64,000 nt of DNA from Rhizobium leguminosarum (lineage in GTDB: Bacteria; Pseudomonadota; Alphaproteobacteria; Rhizobiales; Rhizobiaceae): NCBI RefSeq assembly GCF_002953715.1, contig NZ_CP025012.1:3410001-3474000 (forward strand). Direction: 5' to 3'. Each line of letters opens with the position of its first letter. Position 1 is the stretch's first letter. The notes beneath the pieces are model-generated. The model was not told the origin of the DNA. It was given only the letters and a program-made list of their open reading frames with translations, and did no database searches. The position numbers were made by a program, and so were the translations under genes. Below are positions 25,042 through 34,586 of this stretch, piece after piece.

Positions 25042-26783
25042 CCGCCGCCGAGACCGGCCGCGACGACAAGCCGCTCGTCCGAATCGACGGCGTCACCAAG
25101 CGCTTCGGCACCGCGCCGGCCGCCCTTGATGCCGTCTCCGGCGCTATCGGCGGCGGCGCAATCACCGGCCTCGTCGGCCCTGATGGCGCCGGCAAGACAA
25201 CGCTGATCCGCCTGATGACCGGTCTGATGCTGCCCGATACGGGAACGGTGGAGGTTCTCGGCTTCGACACCAGGAAGAATGCCGCCGGCATCCAGGCGGC
25301 GATCGGCTACATGCCCCAGCGCTTCGGCCTCTATGAGGACCTGTCGGTGCAGGAAAACCTCAATCTTTACGCTGATCTGCGCGGCCTGCCGAAGAGCGAA
25401 CGCGCCAGCGCCTTCGACGAACTGCTCACCTTCACCGATCTCAAGCGTTTCACCGGCCGGCTCGCTGGAAAGCTTTCCGGCGGCATGAAGCAAAAGCTCG
25501 GCCTTGCCTGCGCGCTTCTGAAAAAGCCGCGCCTGCTGCTGCTCGACGAGCCGGGCGTCGGCGTCGACCCGATCTCGCGCCGCGATCTCTGGAAGATGGT
25601 TGAGAACCTGACGAAAGAGGGCATCGGCGTGCTTTGGTCGACCGCCTACCTGGACGAAGCGGAAGCCTGCGACCATGTGCTGCTGCTCAACCAAGGAAAG
25701 CTGCTCTTTTCGGGAAAACCGGCTGACATGACCGGCCGCGTCAACGACAGGGTCTTCTGGGTCACGGGCATGACAGGGCGCCGCCGGCAGGTGCTCGCCG
25801 GGCTTCTGCAAGCCGATGGCGTCATCGACGGCGTGATCCAGGGCGAAGCGATCCGCCTCGTCGCCGCCAAGGACAAGAAACCGGATATCGGTTCGGTCGG
25901 CAATGGCGCGACGCTCACCCCTGCCCCGCCGCGTTTCGAGGATGCCTTCATCGACATGCTAGGCGGTGGTCCTGGCGGCCGCTCGAGGCTGGCCGAAGCG
26001 CAGGAACCGACGAAGGGCGATGACGACCGGCCGGTCATCGAGGCCAAGGGACTGACCAAGCGCTTCGGCGATTTCACCGCAGCCGATAATATCAGCTTCG
26101 AAATCCGCCGCGGCGAGATCTTCGGCCTGCTCGGCCCGAACGGCGCCGGCAAGTCCACCACCTTCAAGATGCTCTGTGGCCTGCTGAAGCCGACCGGCGG
26201 CGAAGGCCGTGTTGCTGGTTTCGATCTTCGCCGAGATGCCGCCGAAGCCCGAAACCAGCTCGGCTACATGGCGCAGAAATTCTCGCTCTACGGCGATCTC
26301 ACAGTCATGCAGAACCTCGAATTCTTCTCTGGTGTCTATGGGCTTCGCGGAAAACACCGGCGCGAACGCATCGATCTCATGGCCGGCATCTTCGATTTCG
26401 GCCGGCATATCGGCCAGCCGGCCAAGGACCTGCCACTCGGCCTGAAGCAGCGGTTGGCGCTCGCCTGCGCCGTCATGCACGAGCCGCGCGCCCTCTTCCT
26501 CGACGAACCGACCTCCGGCGTCGATCCGATCACCCGGCGCGAATTCTGGACGCATATCAATGCGCTTGTGGAAAAAGGCGTCACCGTACTCGTCACCACT
26601 CATTTCATGGATGAGGCGGAATATTGCGACCGCATCTCGCTGATCTACCGCGGCCGCTCGATTGCGCTCGGCTCGCCCGATGAATTGAAGGCCCGGGTCG
26701 CGACCAAGGAGCAGCCGGACCCAACGATGGAGGACGCCTTCATCGCCCTCGTGCAGCAATCGGAAGCGGAGGATGCCGCATGA
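25038..26783 (+). CDS. ybhF: Fused double ABC ATPase, YbhF-like
   Basis: 581 residues with two ATP-binding cassettes in one chain. Cassette 1 has Walker [10 protein letters not shown], signature [12 protein letters not shown] and Walker [14 protein letters not shown]. Cassette 2 has Walker [10 protein letters not shown] and Walker [14 protein letters not shown], but its signature is the degenerate [12 protein letters not shown]. The asymmetry suggests that one of the two composite sites is weaker. It powers the two permeases encoded next. Start and stop overlap those of the neighbours, so the operon is tightly coupled. Confidence 0.9.
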   Translation: MTAAETGRDDKPLVRIDGVTKRFGTAPAALDAVSGAIGGGAITGLVGPDGAGKTTLIRLMTGLMLPDTGTVEVLGFDTRKNAAGIQAAIGYMPQRFGLYEDLSVQENLNLYADLRGLPKSERASAFDELLTFTDLKRFTGRLAGKLSGGMKQKLGLACALLKKPRLLLLDEPGVGVDPISRRDLWKMVENLTKEGIGVLWSTAYLDEAEACDHVLLLNQGKLLFSGKPADMTGRVNDRVFWVTGMTGRRRQVLAGLLQADGVIDGVIQGEAIRLVAAKDKKPDIGSVGNGATLTPAPPRFEDAFIDMLGGGPGGRSRLAEAQEPTKGDDDRPVIEAKGLTKRFGDFTAADNISFEIRRGEIFGLLGPNGAGKSTTFKMLCGLLKPTGGEGRVAGFDLRRDAAEARNQLGYMAQKFSLYGDLTVMQNLEFFSGVYGLRGKHRRERIDLMAGIFDFGRHIGQPAKDLPLGLKQRLALACAVMHEPRALFLDEPTSGVDPITRREFWTHINALVEKGVTVLVTTHFMDEAEYCDRISLIYRGRSIALGSPDELKARVATKEQPDPTMEDAFIALVQQSEAEDAA

Positions 26784-27907
26784 GCGCCTCTTCCGGCCGG
26801 CTTCGGCGTCTTTCAGCCCTGGTGCGCAAGGAAAGCTTCCAGGCGATCCGCGATCCGAGCAGCATCCTCATCGCCTTCGTGCTGCCGCTGATCCTGCTCT
26901 TTCTCTTCGGCTACGGCGTCTCGCTCGATACCACCCGCACGCGCATCGGCCTGGTGACCGAGGAGATGACGCCGCTGACGCAGGATCTGTCGGCCAGTTT
27001 CCAGGCCTCGCGCTATTTCGATGTCGCCGTGGGACGCGACCGGCGTCTGTTCGAGGAAGACCTCGTGCTCGGCAAGGTGCGTGGCATCGTCGTCATTCCG
27101 GCCGATTTCACCACGCGCTACACCGCCGGCAACCGCCCCGATATCCAGGTGATCGTCGACGGCTCCGATCCGAACACCGCGAATTTCGTGCAGAATTATG
27201 CTCAGGGCGCCGTCGCCAACTGGGAGCGGCAGAGGCAGGCGGACGTCGCCTTGCGTCGTCCTGCCATCTTGGTCGAGCAACGCTTCTGGTTCAATCCCGA
27301 ACTGACCAGCCGCAATTTCCTCGTGCCGGGCTCGATTGCCATCGTCATGACGCTGGTCGGCACGCTTCTGACCTCGCTCGTCGTCGCCCGCGAATGGGAA
27401 CGCGGCACCATGGAGGCGATGATGGCGACGCCGGTGACGGCGGTCGAACTGCTCGCAGGCAAGATCCTCCCCTATTTCCTGCTCGGCCTCACCTCGATGA
27501 CGCTCTGCGTGCTGCTTGCGGTCTTCCTCTTCGGCGTGCCGTTCCGCGGCTCCGTCGCCGCCCTCTATGCGCTGTCGGCCGCCTTCCTGATCCCGGCACT
27601 TGGCCAGGGCCTGTTGATCTCGACGGCAACGAAGAACCAGTTCCTCGCCTCGCAGCTGGCGCTGATCTCGGCCTTCCTCCCGGCCTTCCTGCTGTCGGGA
27701 TTCCTCTTCGAGATCAATTCCATGCCGGTGGTGATCCAGTGGATCACCTTCATCGTGCCGGCGCGTTACCTGATCCCCAGCCTGCAGACGGTGTTTCTCG
27801 CCGGCGACATTTGGCCGATGTTCGCACAGGCGATCGGCGTGATGCTGACGATCGGCGCCATCATGTTCGTGCTTGCAGCCCGCAGCACCAGAAAAAGGAT
27901 CGGCTGA
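26780..27907 (+). CDS. ybhS: ABC exporter permease, YbhS-like
   Basis: 375-residue ABC-2 type permease. One N-terminal helix (SSILIAFVLPLILLFLFGYG) leads into a periplasmic domain of about 150 residues, then a cluster of five membrane helices with the ABC-2 motif VVAREWERGTMEAMMATPV and LLSGFLFEINSMPVVIQW. It pairs with the next gene's product to form the export path. It starts inside the end of the ATPase gene. Confidence 0.88.
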   Translation: MSASSGRLRRLSALVRKESFQAIRDPSSILIAFVLPLILLFLFGYGVSLDTTRTRIGLVTEEMTPLTQDLSASFQASRYFDVAVGRDRRLFEEDLVLGKVRGIVVIPADFTTRYTAGNRPDIQVIVDGSDPNTANFVQNYAQGAVANWERQRQADVALRRPAILVEQRFWFNPELTSRNFLVPGSIAIVMTLVGTLLTSLVVAREWERGTMEAMMATPVTAVELLAGKILPYFLLGLTSMTLCVLLAVFLFGVPFRGSVAALYALSAAFLIPALGQGLLISTATKNQFLASQLALISAFLPAFLLSGFLFEINSMPVVIQWITFIVPARYLIPSLQTVFLAGDIWPMFAQAIGVMLTIGAIMFVLAARSTRKRIG

Positions 27908-27908
27908 G

Positions 27909-29018
27909 ATGTGGACAAGGCTCTACGCCCTGATCGTCAAGGAACTGCTCGCCGTGCTGCGCGACCCCAAGGGCCGCGCCATCCTGATCGGCCCGCCGAT
28001 CATGCAGCTTCTCGTTTTCTCCTATGCGGCGACGCTCGAGGTTCGCAATGTCGACGTCCTGATCCTCAACCGCGACAGCGGCCACTGGGGTCAGGAACTG
28101 ATCGAGCGCATCGATGGCTCGCCGACTTTCCGGAAGATCGAGATCGCCTCCAGCCAAGCGGAAATCCGCGTGGCGATCGACAACCAGACAGCCATTGCCG
28201 CCGTCGAGATCGGCCCTGACTTTTCGCGCAATATCGAGGCGGAAGCGCCGGCCGACCTGCAGATGGTGCTTGATGGCCGTCGCTCCAACGCCTCGCAGAT
28301 CGTCGCGGGCTATCTCTCGCAGATCGGTGCAGCCCTCGCTGCCGAGACCCCGGCCGGCAAACGCGCCGGTGCCGATATCGTCTCGACCGTGCCGCGCAAC
28401 TGGTTCAACCCGAACCTCACCTATCAATGGTTCATGGTGCCGAACCTGATCGCCAGCATCGCGCTGCTGATTGGCCTGATCGTCACGGCGCTGTCGATCG
28501 CCCGCGAACGCGAACTTGGCACCTTCGACCAGTTGATGGTCTCGCCGCTGCGCATCCACGAGATCCTGATCGGCAAGTTGATCCCGCCGATGATGATCGG
28601 CCTCTTCCACATCACCGTCTATATCCTGGCCGCCGTCTTCCTCTTCGAGGTGCCGCTGCGCGGCTCGCTCTTCCTGCTGTACGGCAGCGCGATCTTCTAT
28701 CTCGGCTCGGTCGCCGGCCTTGGCCTGTTCATCTCGGCGCTGTCGATGACGCAGCAGCAGGCGATCCTCGGCGCCTTCCTTTTCATGGTTCCGGCCATGC
28801 TGCTCTCAGGCTTTGCGACGCCGATCGAGAACATGCCGGGGTGGTTGCAGCCGGTGACCCTGATCAATCCGCTGCGCTATTTCCTGGTGATCGTCAAAGG
28901 CGTCTTCCTCAAGGATATTCCGCTGAGCGAGGTGGTGAACCAGACAATCCCGCTGGCGCTGATCGCCACTGTTACGCTCAGCGCCGCCGCCTGGCTCTTC
29001 CGTCGGCGGCTGGAATAA
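27909..29018 (+). CDS. ybhR: ABC exporter permease, YbhR-like
   Basis: 369-residue second ABC-2 permease with the same layout as the previous gene: N-terminal helix after KELLAVLRDPKGRAILIGPP, periplasmic domain, then five helices with SIARERELGTFDQLMVSPL and LLSGFATPIENMPGWLQ. The ATG at 27909 follows the upstream stop by one base. It is the last gene of the operon. The E. coli counterpart affects resistance to drugs and cations; substrate here unknown. Confidence 0.88.
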   Translation: MWTRLYALIVKELLAVLRDPKGRAILIGPPIMQLLVFSYAATLEVRNVDVLILNRDSGHWGQELIERIDGSPTFRKIEIASSQAEIRVAIDNQTAIAAVEIGPDFSRNIEAEAPADLQMVLDGRRSNASQIVAGYLSQIGAALAAETPAGKRAGADIVSTVPRNWFNPNLTYQWFMVPNLIASIALLIGLIVTALSIARERELGTFDQLMVSPLRIHEILIGKLIPPMMIGLFHITVYILAAVFLFEVPLRGSLFLLYGSAIFYLGSVAGLGLFISALSMTQQQAILGAFLFMVPAMLLSGFATPIENMPGWLQPVTLINPLRYFLVIVKGVFLKDIPLSEVVNQTIPLALIATVTLSAAAWLFRRRLE

Positions 29019-29148
29019 TGCCTCCCGACTCAGGCTTCAGCCGCCTCACATAATGTGAACCGGCCGTCCAAAGCGTGACTCTCTCCTGCTGGAACCTAGG
29101 ATTGGCGTGGTCGTTACCCAAACGCAACCCCAGCAAAGGAGAAGCAAA

Positions 29149-29544
29149 ATGTACAAGGTCCTACTTGTCTCCAGCGCCCTTGCGCTGTCGTCACTGGCCA
29201 CCAACGCGCTGGCTGATGGAGCCGTGACCGGTGCAGCCGGTGGCGCCATTACCGGCGCAATCGTCGGCGGCCCCGTGGGTGCTGCCATTGGCGGCGTGGC
29301 CGGCGGTGTCGCCGGTGCCGTTGTCGATCCGCCGCCGCGCGAGGTCGTCACCTATGTCCAGCAGCAGCCGGCCCCGACCGCCTCCGTAGTGGTCCAGGAA
29401 CCTATCGTCGTCGGCAATCCGCTTCCGGCAGACGTCGTCGTGACGCCGGTGCCTGACAATCCAAAATATGCCTATACGGTCATCAACAATCAACGCGTGA
29501 TTGTCGAACCCCGCACCCACCGCGTGGTGCAGGTCATAGAATAA
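29149..29544 (+). CDS. Exported DUF1236-type protein
   Basis: The 131-residue product has a signal peptide (YKVLLVSSALALSSLATNALA), a glycine-zipper stretch (GAAGGAITGAIVGGPVGAAIGG, about residues 25-55) that may insert in a membrane or self-associate, a Pro-rich linker and the DUF1236 end (YAYTVINNQRVIVEPRTHRVVQVIE). The family is abundant in Rhizobiales and its role is not known. AAAGGAGAAG is a strong ribosome site and a strong terminator follows, so it is a single highly expressed gene. Confidence 0.8.
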   Translation: MYKVLLVSSALALSSLATNALADGAVTGAAGGAITGAIVGGPVGAAIGGVAGGVAGAVVDPPPREVVTYVQQQPAPTASVVVQEPIVVGNPLPADVVVTPVPDNPKYAYTVINNQRVIVEPRTHRVVQVIE

Positions 29545-29751
29545 TCAGGCAACCGAAGCCGCCTGTTGCGGCCCGGCAACTTCCGGCCCCGCTTCGGCGG
29601 GGCCTTTTTTCGTGCGCTCGCGCCACCTGCCGATCAGCGAGAACAGAACGACAAGGTGCTGTGGCAACCCCTGTGGCAGCGCCTCTATCGGAATTCGGTC
29701 GCCGTAAAGCTTGCCCTGTTTGAGCGATAGAATATGCATGCTGGAAAGCAT
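29545..29751 (-). CDS. Possible small hypothetical protein
   Basis: 68 residues starting MLSSMHILSLKQGKLYGD. GGAGG lies 8 bases before the ATG at 29751, a strong ribosome site. Against it, the convergent gene's terminator (29585-29610) lies inside its 3' part, encoding a low-complexity Lys-Gly-Pro-Ala-Glu tail. No family recognised. Confidence 0.3.
   Translation of the reverse strand: MLSSMHILSLKQGKLYGDRIPIEALPQGLPQHLVVLFSLIGRWRERTKKGPAEAGPEVAGPQQAASVA
29585..29610 (+). terminator. Rho-independent terminator of the DUF1236 gene
   Basis: GGCCCCGC (29585-29592) pairs with GCGGGGCC (29597-29604) around a TTCG tetraloop, followed by TTTTTT. Confidence 0.9.
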
Positions 29752-29851
29752 GAGCCGATCCTCCATCCTGATTGATGGGATCAGCGTGGCCGAAGCGACG
29801 AGGCTGGGTCCTTAAAGCTCCGGTTAAATGCTGCAAAAACTTGCAAAAAGC

Positions 29852-31387
29852 CTATGGCCGCGGACGCATCCCGGCGCGCGCCAGCCCTTCCAGAACCGGC
29901 GTAAAACGCTGCGGATTCTTGGCCGGCTGACCCGCCAGAATGCCTTCCAGCGTCACATCAGGTGCAATCGCCTCGAGCGCATGCAGGAATTGCCGCGCCT
30001 GCTCCATATTGCCGAGATGCGCGTGTGCGGCGATCAGCATCCAATAGGTCGGGTCGAAATGGGCGTTCAGCGCCAGCGAACGTGACGCATGTGAAATTGC
30101 TGCCTCGTAATTGCCGCGGAAGATTTCGGCCATGGCGATGCCCGTCAGCGAAAAACGCGCATCCGGATCGCGGGGTCCCAATTTCACGGCGCGATGCAGG
30201 CGCTCGAGCGCCTGATCGATATCGCCACAGTGCAATGCCGCAATTCCGGAGCAGGCCGCGACCATAAGATCGTTGGGATTGGCGGCTGAGGCGGCCTCCA
30301 GCACAGCCATGCCGCCTTCATAATCCTTGTCCGTCTGCAGCAATGCCATGCCGCAATGGGCCATCACGCGGGGATCGCCGGCCGAATGCTGAAGTCCACG
30401 ACGGGCAAGACTGATGCATTCCGCCTTGTCGTCCTTCCCGAGCCGCGGCCAACCCATGGTAATGCGATGTTCGAGCGCCCAGGCGGCATGCGAAAGCAGC
30501 ATCGCATTTTCCGGCTCTATGGCGAGCGCCTCCTGCAGCAAGGCATAGGCAATGGCGTTGTTTTCGATCGACTCGTCGACGATCGCGGCAAGGGCACGCA
30601 GATAGAGATCGTAAACTGCTGGACTGTTCGGCCTGTCGCGTCGTGACCTCTGGATCTCGGCGATCTCGATCGCCGGCTCGACGATCGAGGCGACGCGTTC
30701 GGTGATATGGTCCTGGAAGGCGAAGATGTGGCTTATGCCGTCTTCAAAATGATCGGCCCAGAGATGGGTCGCCGTCACGCCATCGACCAGTTGCACATTG
30801 ATACGCACCTGGCCGCCTTCCCGCCGGATGCTGCCTTCGAGCACGTAGCGCACTCCCAGCTCCGCCGCCACCTGTCGCACATCGATGCTGCGTCCTTTGT
30901 AAATAAAGGCGGAATGGCGCGAGACGACCGAAAAGGAGCGGAAACGCGCAAGGGCGGTGATGATCTCCGTCACCACGCCATCGGCAAAATAATCCTGGTC
31001 GGTGTCACCGCCGAGATTGACGAAGGGAAGAACCGCGACGGAAGGCGGCTGCGGCGCCACTGGCGCCATCCCGTCATCCTCCTGGCGCGGCAGGCGATAA
31101 CCAACCCTGGGAACCGTGACGATCCACTCCGTGCCATCGGGCCTTGCGCCGAGAATCTTCCTGAGCGTGGCAATCTGAACCGTGAGGTTGCCTTCCTCCA
31201 CGGCAAGCCCCTGCCAGGCCCGGTCCATCAGATCCGCCTTGGTGACGACGCGGCCCTCAGCCTCCAGCAGCATGCCGAGCAGAGCTGCCGGCCGTGGTCC
31301 CGTGGCAACGGACTTCCCTTCCCGCCACAGGCTTCCTGTCACGGGATCGTAAACGAACGGACCGAAGGAGAGCCTCGAGCTGCCCAT
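29852..31387 (-). CDS. Winged-helix regulator with TolB-like and tetratricopeptide domains
   Basis: 511 residues in three parts. Residues 1-100 are an OmpR-type winged helix (GRVVTKADLMDRAWQGLAVEEGNLTVQIATLRKIL, then TVPRVGYRL). Residues about 110-250 are the TolB-like/FlgO-like module often found after adenylate-cyclase or winged-helix domains (SVAVLPFVNLGGDTDQDYFADGV, then LEGSIRREGGQVRINVQLVD). The rest is a tetratricopeptide array. There is no receiver domain, so it is not a classical response regulator; the C-terminal parts probably sense a ligand or partner. Targets unknown; it stands alone. Confidence 0.82.
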   Translation of the reverse strand: MGSSRLSFGPFVYDPVTGSLWREGKSVATGPRPAALLGMLLEAEGRVVTKADLMDRAWQGLAVEEGNLTVQIATLRKILGARPDGTEWIVTVPRVGYRLPRQEDDGMAPVAPQPPSVAVLPFVNLGGDTDQDYFADGVVTEIITALARFRSFSVVSRHSAFIYKGRSIDVRQVAAELGVRYVLEGSIRREGGQVRINVQLVDGVTATHLWADHFEDGISHIFAFQDHITERVASIVEPAIEIAEIQRSRRDRPNSPAVYDLYLRALAAIVDESIENNAIAYALLQEALAIEPENAMLLSHAAWALEHRITMGWPRLGKDDKAECISLARRGLQHSAGDPRVMAHCGMALLQTDKDYEGGMAVLEAASAANPNDLMVAACSGIAALHCGDIDQALERLHRAVKLGPRDPDARFSLTGIAMAEIFRGNYEAAISHASRSLALNAHFDPTYWMLIAAHAHLGNMEQARQFLHALEAIAPDVTLEGILAGQPAKNPQRFTPVLEGLARAGMRPRP

Positions 31388-31487
31388 GCAGAAGCATAGC
31401 GTGAAATTCTCACAAACGAAAAGCCGATGACGCGCCGATGCGTTGCAGAAGCCGCCGTCGGAACGGCGGCTTGTCAGTGAAGCAGGA

Positions 31488-32531
31488 TCAGACCTTCAGC
31501 TCGCGCCGTTCGCGCTCGGTCACCATGGCGAGGTCGAGCACCTTCTGCAGGTTGGCAGCGTGACGGAAGTTCGGATCCGGCTGGACGCCGCTTGCCACGG
31601 CCTCGGCAAAACGCTCGTAGTTGGTCGCCACCGGTTCAACCTCGATCTTCGTCCAGGTGGCAGTCTCGACATCCTCGCCGAGGCAGCCATGCAGCTCGGA
31701 ACCGCTGGGACGATGGATGACCTCGAGGCTGCCCCTCTCGCCATAAATGCGCAGCTTCAACTCGTTCAGATGCCCTGTCGCCCAGCGGCTGGCATGAATG
31801 ACGCCGAGTGCGCCGTTGGCGAAATCGACAGACATGGTGAAGCTGTCATTGGCGTCGAGCAGATATTCGCCGATCTGGCCGCCCGGCGCCTTGTTAAAGG
31901 TCTTCAACCGCGCAAAGACGTGGTCGATGTCGGTCGCCGCACCATAGGCGGCGAAATCCAGAATATGGATGCCGACGTCGCCGAGCACGCCGTTCGAACC
32001 ATGGCCGGTGGAAAGCCGCCATAGCCAGGTGGACTCGGTGCGCCAATCGCCCCAGGCGCGCGACACCAGCCAGCTCTGGAGATAGGAGGCTTCCACGTGT
32101 CTGATCGTGCCGAGCTCGCCGGCGAGCACCATCTCACGGGCGCGCTGCAGGGGCGCGACGTTGCGATAGGTGAGGTTCACCATGTTGATGACGCCGGCCT
32201 TTTCGGCCGCCTCCGTCATTTCCAGCGCCTTCGCATAATTCTCTGCCAGCGGTTTTTCGCAGAAAACGTGCTTGCCCGCAGCAATCAGCGCCATCGTCGT
32301 CGGGTGATGGATGCGATCGGGCGTGACATTTGTCGCCGCATCAAATTCACCCCAGGCGATCGCCTCTTCCAGCGAAAGAAACCGCTTTTCGATGTTGAAC
32401 TTGTCCGCGAAGGCCGAAAGCCGCTCGGGATCGGTGTCGACGGCGCCGACCACCGTCACGCCATCGATGAGAGGGAAGCGGGCGAGCTGGTTTTTCGCCA
32501 TCACGCCCGTGCCAAGAACGAGTAATCGCAT
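31488..32531 (-). CDS. thuB: Gfo/Idh/MocA-family oxidoreductase, ThuB-like
   Basis: 347-residue NAD(P)-dependent sugar oxidoreductase: Rossmann motif GTGVMAKNQLARFP at the N-terminus, catalytic motif CEKPLA near residue 95 and GDVGIHILDFAAYG near 180. It lies 8 bases downstream of the ThuA-like gene. In Sinorhizobium meliloti, thuA and thuB end a trehalose/maltose uptake operon and convert the disaccharides to 3-keto forms. No thuEFGK importer lies here, so sugars must enter by another route. Confidence 0.82.
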   Translation of the reverse strand: MRLLVLGTGVMAKNQLARFPLIDGVTVVGAVDTDPERLSAFADKFNIEKRFLSLEEAIAWGEFDAATNVTPDRIHHPTTMALIAAGKHVFCEKPLAENYAKALEMTEAAEKAGVINMVNLTYRNVAPLQRAREMVLAGELGTIRHVEASYLQSWLVSRAWGDWRTESTWLWRLSTGHGSNGVLGDVGIHILDFAAYGAATDIDHVFARLKTFNKAPGGQIGEYLLDANDSFTMSVDFANGALGVIHASRWATGHLNELKLRIYGERGSLEVIHRPSGSELHGCLGEDVETATWTKIEVEPVATNYERFAEAVASGVQPDPNFRHAANLQKVLDLAMVTERERRELKV

Positions 32532-32539
32532 GATGCTCC

Positions 32540-33325
32540 TCAGCGGTAACCGGCTTCGCCGGCCTGGTGAAGTTTAGGGCCGCGTTCGACGATCGGCTCC
32601 AGTGCTTTTTCTACCGGCACATTTGGGGCGTCGGTGATACCAGTCAACGCCCCCTCGGGGTTATAGGCCCACTTCACGCCGTTGATCAGCACCTTCTGGA
32701 CATTGACGTCGTGATAGGTCGGATAGGTCTCGTGGCCGGGGCGGAAATAGAAGATATTGCCAGCGCCGCGGCGCCAGGTCAGGCCCGAGCGGAACACTTC
32801 GCCACCCTGGAACCAGGAGATGAACACCGTTTCGAGCGGCTCCGGCACCGAGAACTGCTCACCGTACATTTCTTCGTTTTCGAGCTCGAAATGCTCGCCG
32901 ATGCCTGCGGCGATCGGATGGCGCTGATTGATTGTCCACAGACGCTCGCGTTCGCCCGCCTCGCGCCACTTCAGCGCGCAGGGTGTACCCATCAGCCGCT
33001 TGAAGATCTTCGAGAAATGACCGGAATGCAGCACGAGCAGGCCCATGCCTTCCCAGACCCGCTTGGCAACTCGCTCGACGACGACGTCGGAGACCGCGCC
33101 GTGATCCTTGTGGCCCCACCAGGTCAGCACGTCGGTTTCGGCAAGGCGGGCTTCGCTGAGGCCGTGTTCCGGCTCTTGCAGCGTTGCTGTCGTCGCCGAA
33201 ATGCCGGGATCGGCATTCAGGGCATTGGCGATCGTCGTGTGCATGCCCTCGGGATAGATGCCCCGGACGACGGCATTGGTATTCTCGTGGATATTCTCTC
33301 CCCAGACGACGGTGCGAATGGCCAT
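32540..33325 (-). CDS. thuA: ThuA-domain protein, trehalose utilisation
   Basis: 261 residues forming a glutamine-amidotransferase-like ThuA domain: [16 protein letters not shown] at the start, [50 protein letters not shown] and [13 protein letters not shown], ending [11 protein letters not shown]. The conserved His and Glu residues of the family are visible. A longer frame reaches 33436, but the ATG at 33325 has AGGAG upstream and the family's usual start. Together with ThuB it acts in disaccharide oxidation; whether trehalose is the substrate here is inferred from similarity. Confidence 0.85.
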   Translation of the reverse strand: MAIRTVVWGENIHENTNAVVRGIYPEGMHTTIANALNADPGISATTATLQEPEHGLSEARLAETDVLTWWGHKDHGAVSDVVVERVAKRVWEGMGLLVLHSGHFSKIFKRLMGTPCALKWREAGERERLWTINQRHPIAAGIGEHFELENEEMYGEQFSVPEPLETVFISWFQGGEVFRSGLTWRRGAGNIFYFRPGHETYPTYHDVNVQKVLINGVKWAYNPEGALTGITDAPNVPVEKALEPIVERGPKLHQAGEAGYR

Positions 33326-33516
33326 GATGTGCTCCTGTAGAACCTGGAAGTATCGATAGGCGGGAAGGCAGGATTCAAAGCGCTTTGGAAAATGGCACTG
33401 GCTGCGCCTCGTCTCCTCCACGTCCAAAGAACACATAGACCTTTGTCAGTATTTTGACAAAGGGGAAAATTTACCGGCCGGAGACGGAGAATTCTCCTGC
33501 TAATATCACAGCAATA

Positions 33517-33858
33517 TCAATGCGAAACGGATTTCGAGAATAGATTGACGACCACAACGCCTGATATGATCAGCCCGAGCCCGACGATTGCCGGCAGGTC
33601 GAGGCGCTGCTTGAAGAAGACCAGGCCGACCGAGGAAATCAGCACGATTCCCAAAGCGCTCCAAATCGCATAGGCGATGCCGACCGGAATGCTTTTCAGA
33701 GTCAGCGACAGGCAATAGAAGGCAGCCGCATAACAGGCGACGACGAGTGCCGTCGGCCCGATGCGGGTGAATTGTTGCGACAGTTGCAGCGCGGTCGTGC
33801 CAATGACTTCGAGCACGATGGCTGCAAACAGCAGCCCGTAGACGGCGGCCTGGCTCAT
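33517..33858 (-). CDS. Small multidrug resistance (SMR) transporter
   Basis: 113 residues with four membrane helices. The essential glutamate lies in the first helix (AAIVLEVIGTTALQLS), and the family patterns PVGIAYAIWSALGIVLISSVG and GLGLIISGVVVVNL follow. Such proteins dimerise and export cationic drugs, guanidinium or polyamines in exchange for protons. The gene follows a TetR gene by 18 bases, so export is probably de-repressed by the ligand that regulator senses. A C-terminal FSKSVSH tail is present; length is normal. Confidence 0.9.
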   Translation of the reverse strand: MSQAAVYGLLFAAIVLEVIGTTALQLSQQFTRIGPTALVVACYAAAFYCLSLTLKSIPVGIAYAIWSALGIVLISSVGLVFFKQRLDLPAIVGLGLIISGVVVVNLFSKSVSH

Positions 33859-33876
33859 GGCGAATTCCTTTTCGAA

Positions 33877-34440
33877 TTACTTGCCGGTCAGTTCGACAAG
33901 GCGATCGATGAGATCCCGCCTCAGAACACCGTTGATCTCATGGCTTTCCAACGTATCTGCGAACCAAAGTCCGTCGGCGGCGAAACGCACGACTTGTGCG
34001 TCGAGGGAGGAATCGGTGCCGATATATTCCTCCGCCCGCGCCTGCACCCATTGGCGCCAGCGAAGACGCAACCGGGGTTCGGCAAGAAGCGCGATCGTCA
34101 CCTGCGTCCAATTCCTGGAGTCGTCGGGATGATCCTTGAGACCGGATACCGCCCTGAGATAGGCGCGGGTAAAGCGACCCTGCGGTAGCGGATCGCCGCG
34201 CATCAACTCCTCTATATCGGCGTCGAACTTTTCGAGCAGGCTCTCGAACAAGGCGTCGAGCAGCGCATTCTTCGTCGGGAAGTGATGCAACAGCCCGCCC
34301 TTGCTGACGCTAGACGCGGCGGAAACAGCATCGAGCGTGACGGCGGCCATGCCTTCGCTGGCAGCAAGGCGCGCCGCGACCTCCAGCAACTGCTGGCGCA
34401 CGAGGACGGGCTGCTTCTTGCGATGATGAGCGTTCGACAT
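33877..34440 (-). CDS. TetR-family repressor of the SMR transporter
   Basis: 187 residues. The helix-turn-helix is at about residues 30-60 (MAAVTLDAVSAASSVSKGGLLHHFPTKNAL); the ligand domain is a TetR_C-type helical bundle. A perfect 14-base palindrome lies just upstream of the ATG at 34440, fitting autoregulation. A longer frame to 34551 would place that palindrome inside the gene, another reason for the shorter start. Confidence 0.85.
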   Translation of the reverse strand: MSNAHHRKKQPVLVRQQLLEVAARLAASEGMAAVTLDAVSAASSVSKGGLLHHFPTKNALLDALFESLLEKFDADIEELMRGDPLPQGRFTRAYLRAVSGLKDHPDDSRNWTQVTIALLAEPRLRLRWRQWVQARAEEYIGTDSSLDAQVVRFAADGLWFADTLESHEINGVLRRDLIDRLVELTGK

Positions 34441-34453
34441 GAGAGCTAAAGAT

Positions 34454-34467
34454 ACCGTCCGGACGGT
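34454..34467. promoter_or_regulatory. Perfect palindromic operator ACCGTCCGGACGGT
   Basis: A 14-base perfect palindrome 13 bases upstream of the TetR gene, the place and form of a TetR-family operator. The ACCGTCCGGACGGT pattern resembles operators of QacR/RamR-like drug-pump repressors in its dyad structure; the link is by position only. Confidence 0.6.
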
Positions 34468-34586
34468 TTTGTCAAGAAGAATCGGCCAAAACCCTGCGTA
34501 GCCAGCATTATGCGCGAAATGCCGCGGCACCTTGATGACAGTTGCGATCATTTTCCGCCCGGTGCATGAAGAGCCTGGGGATTAAG

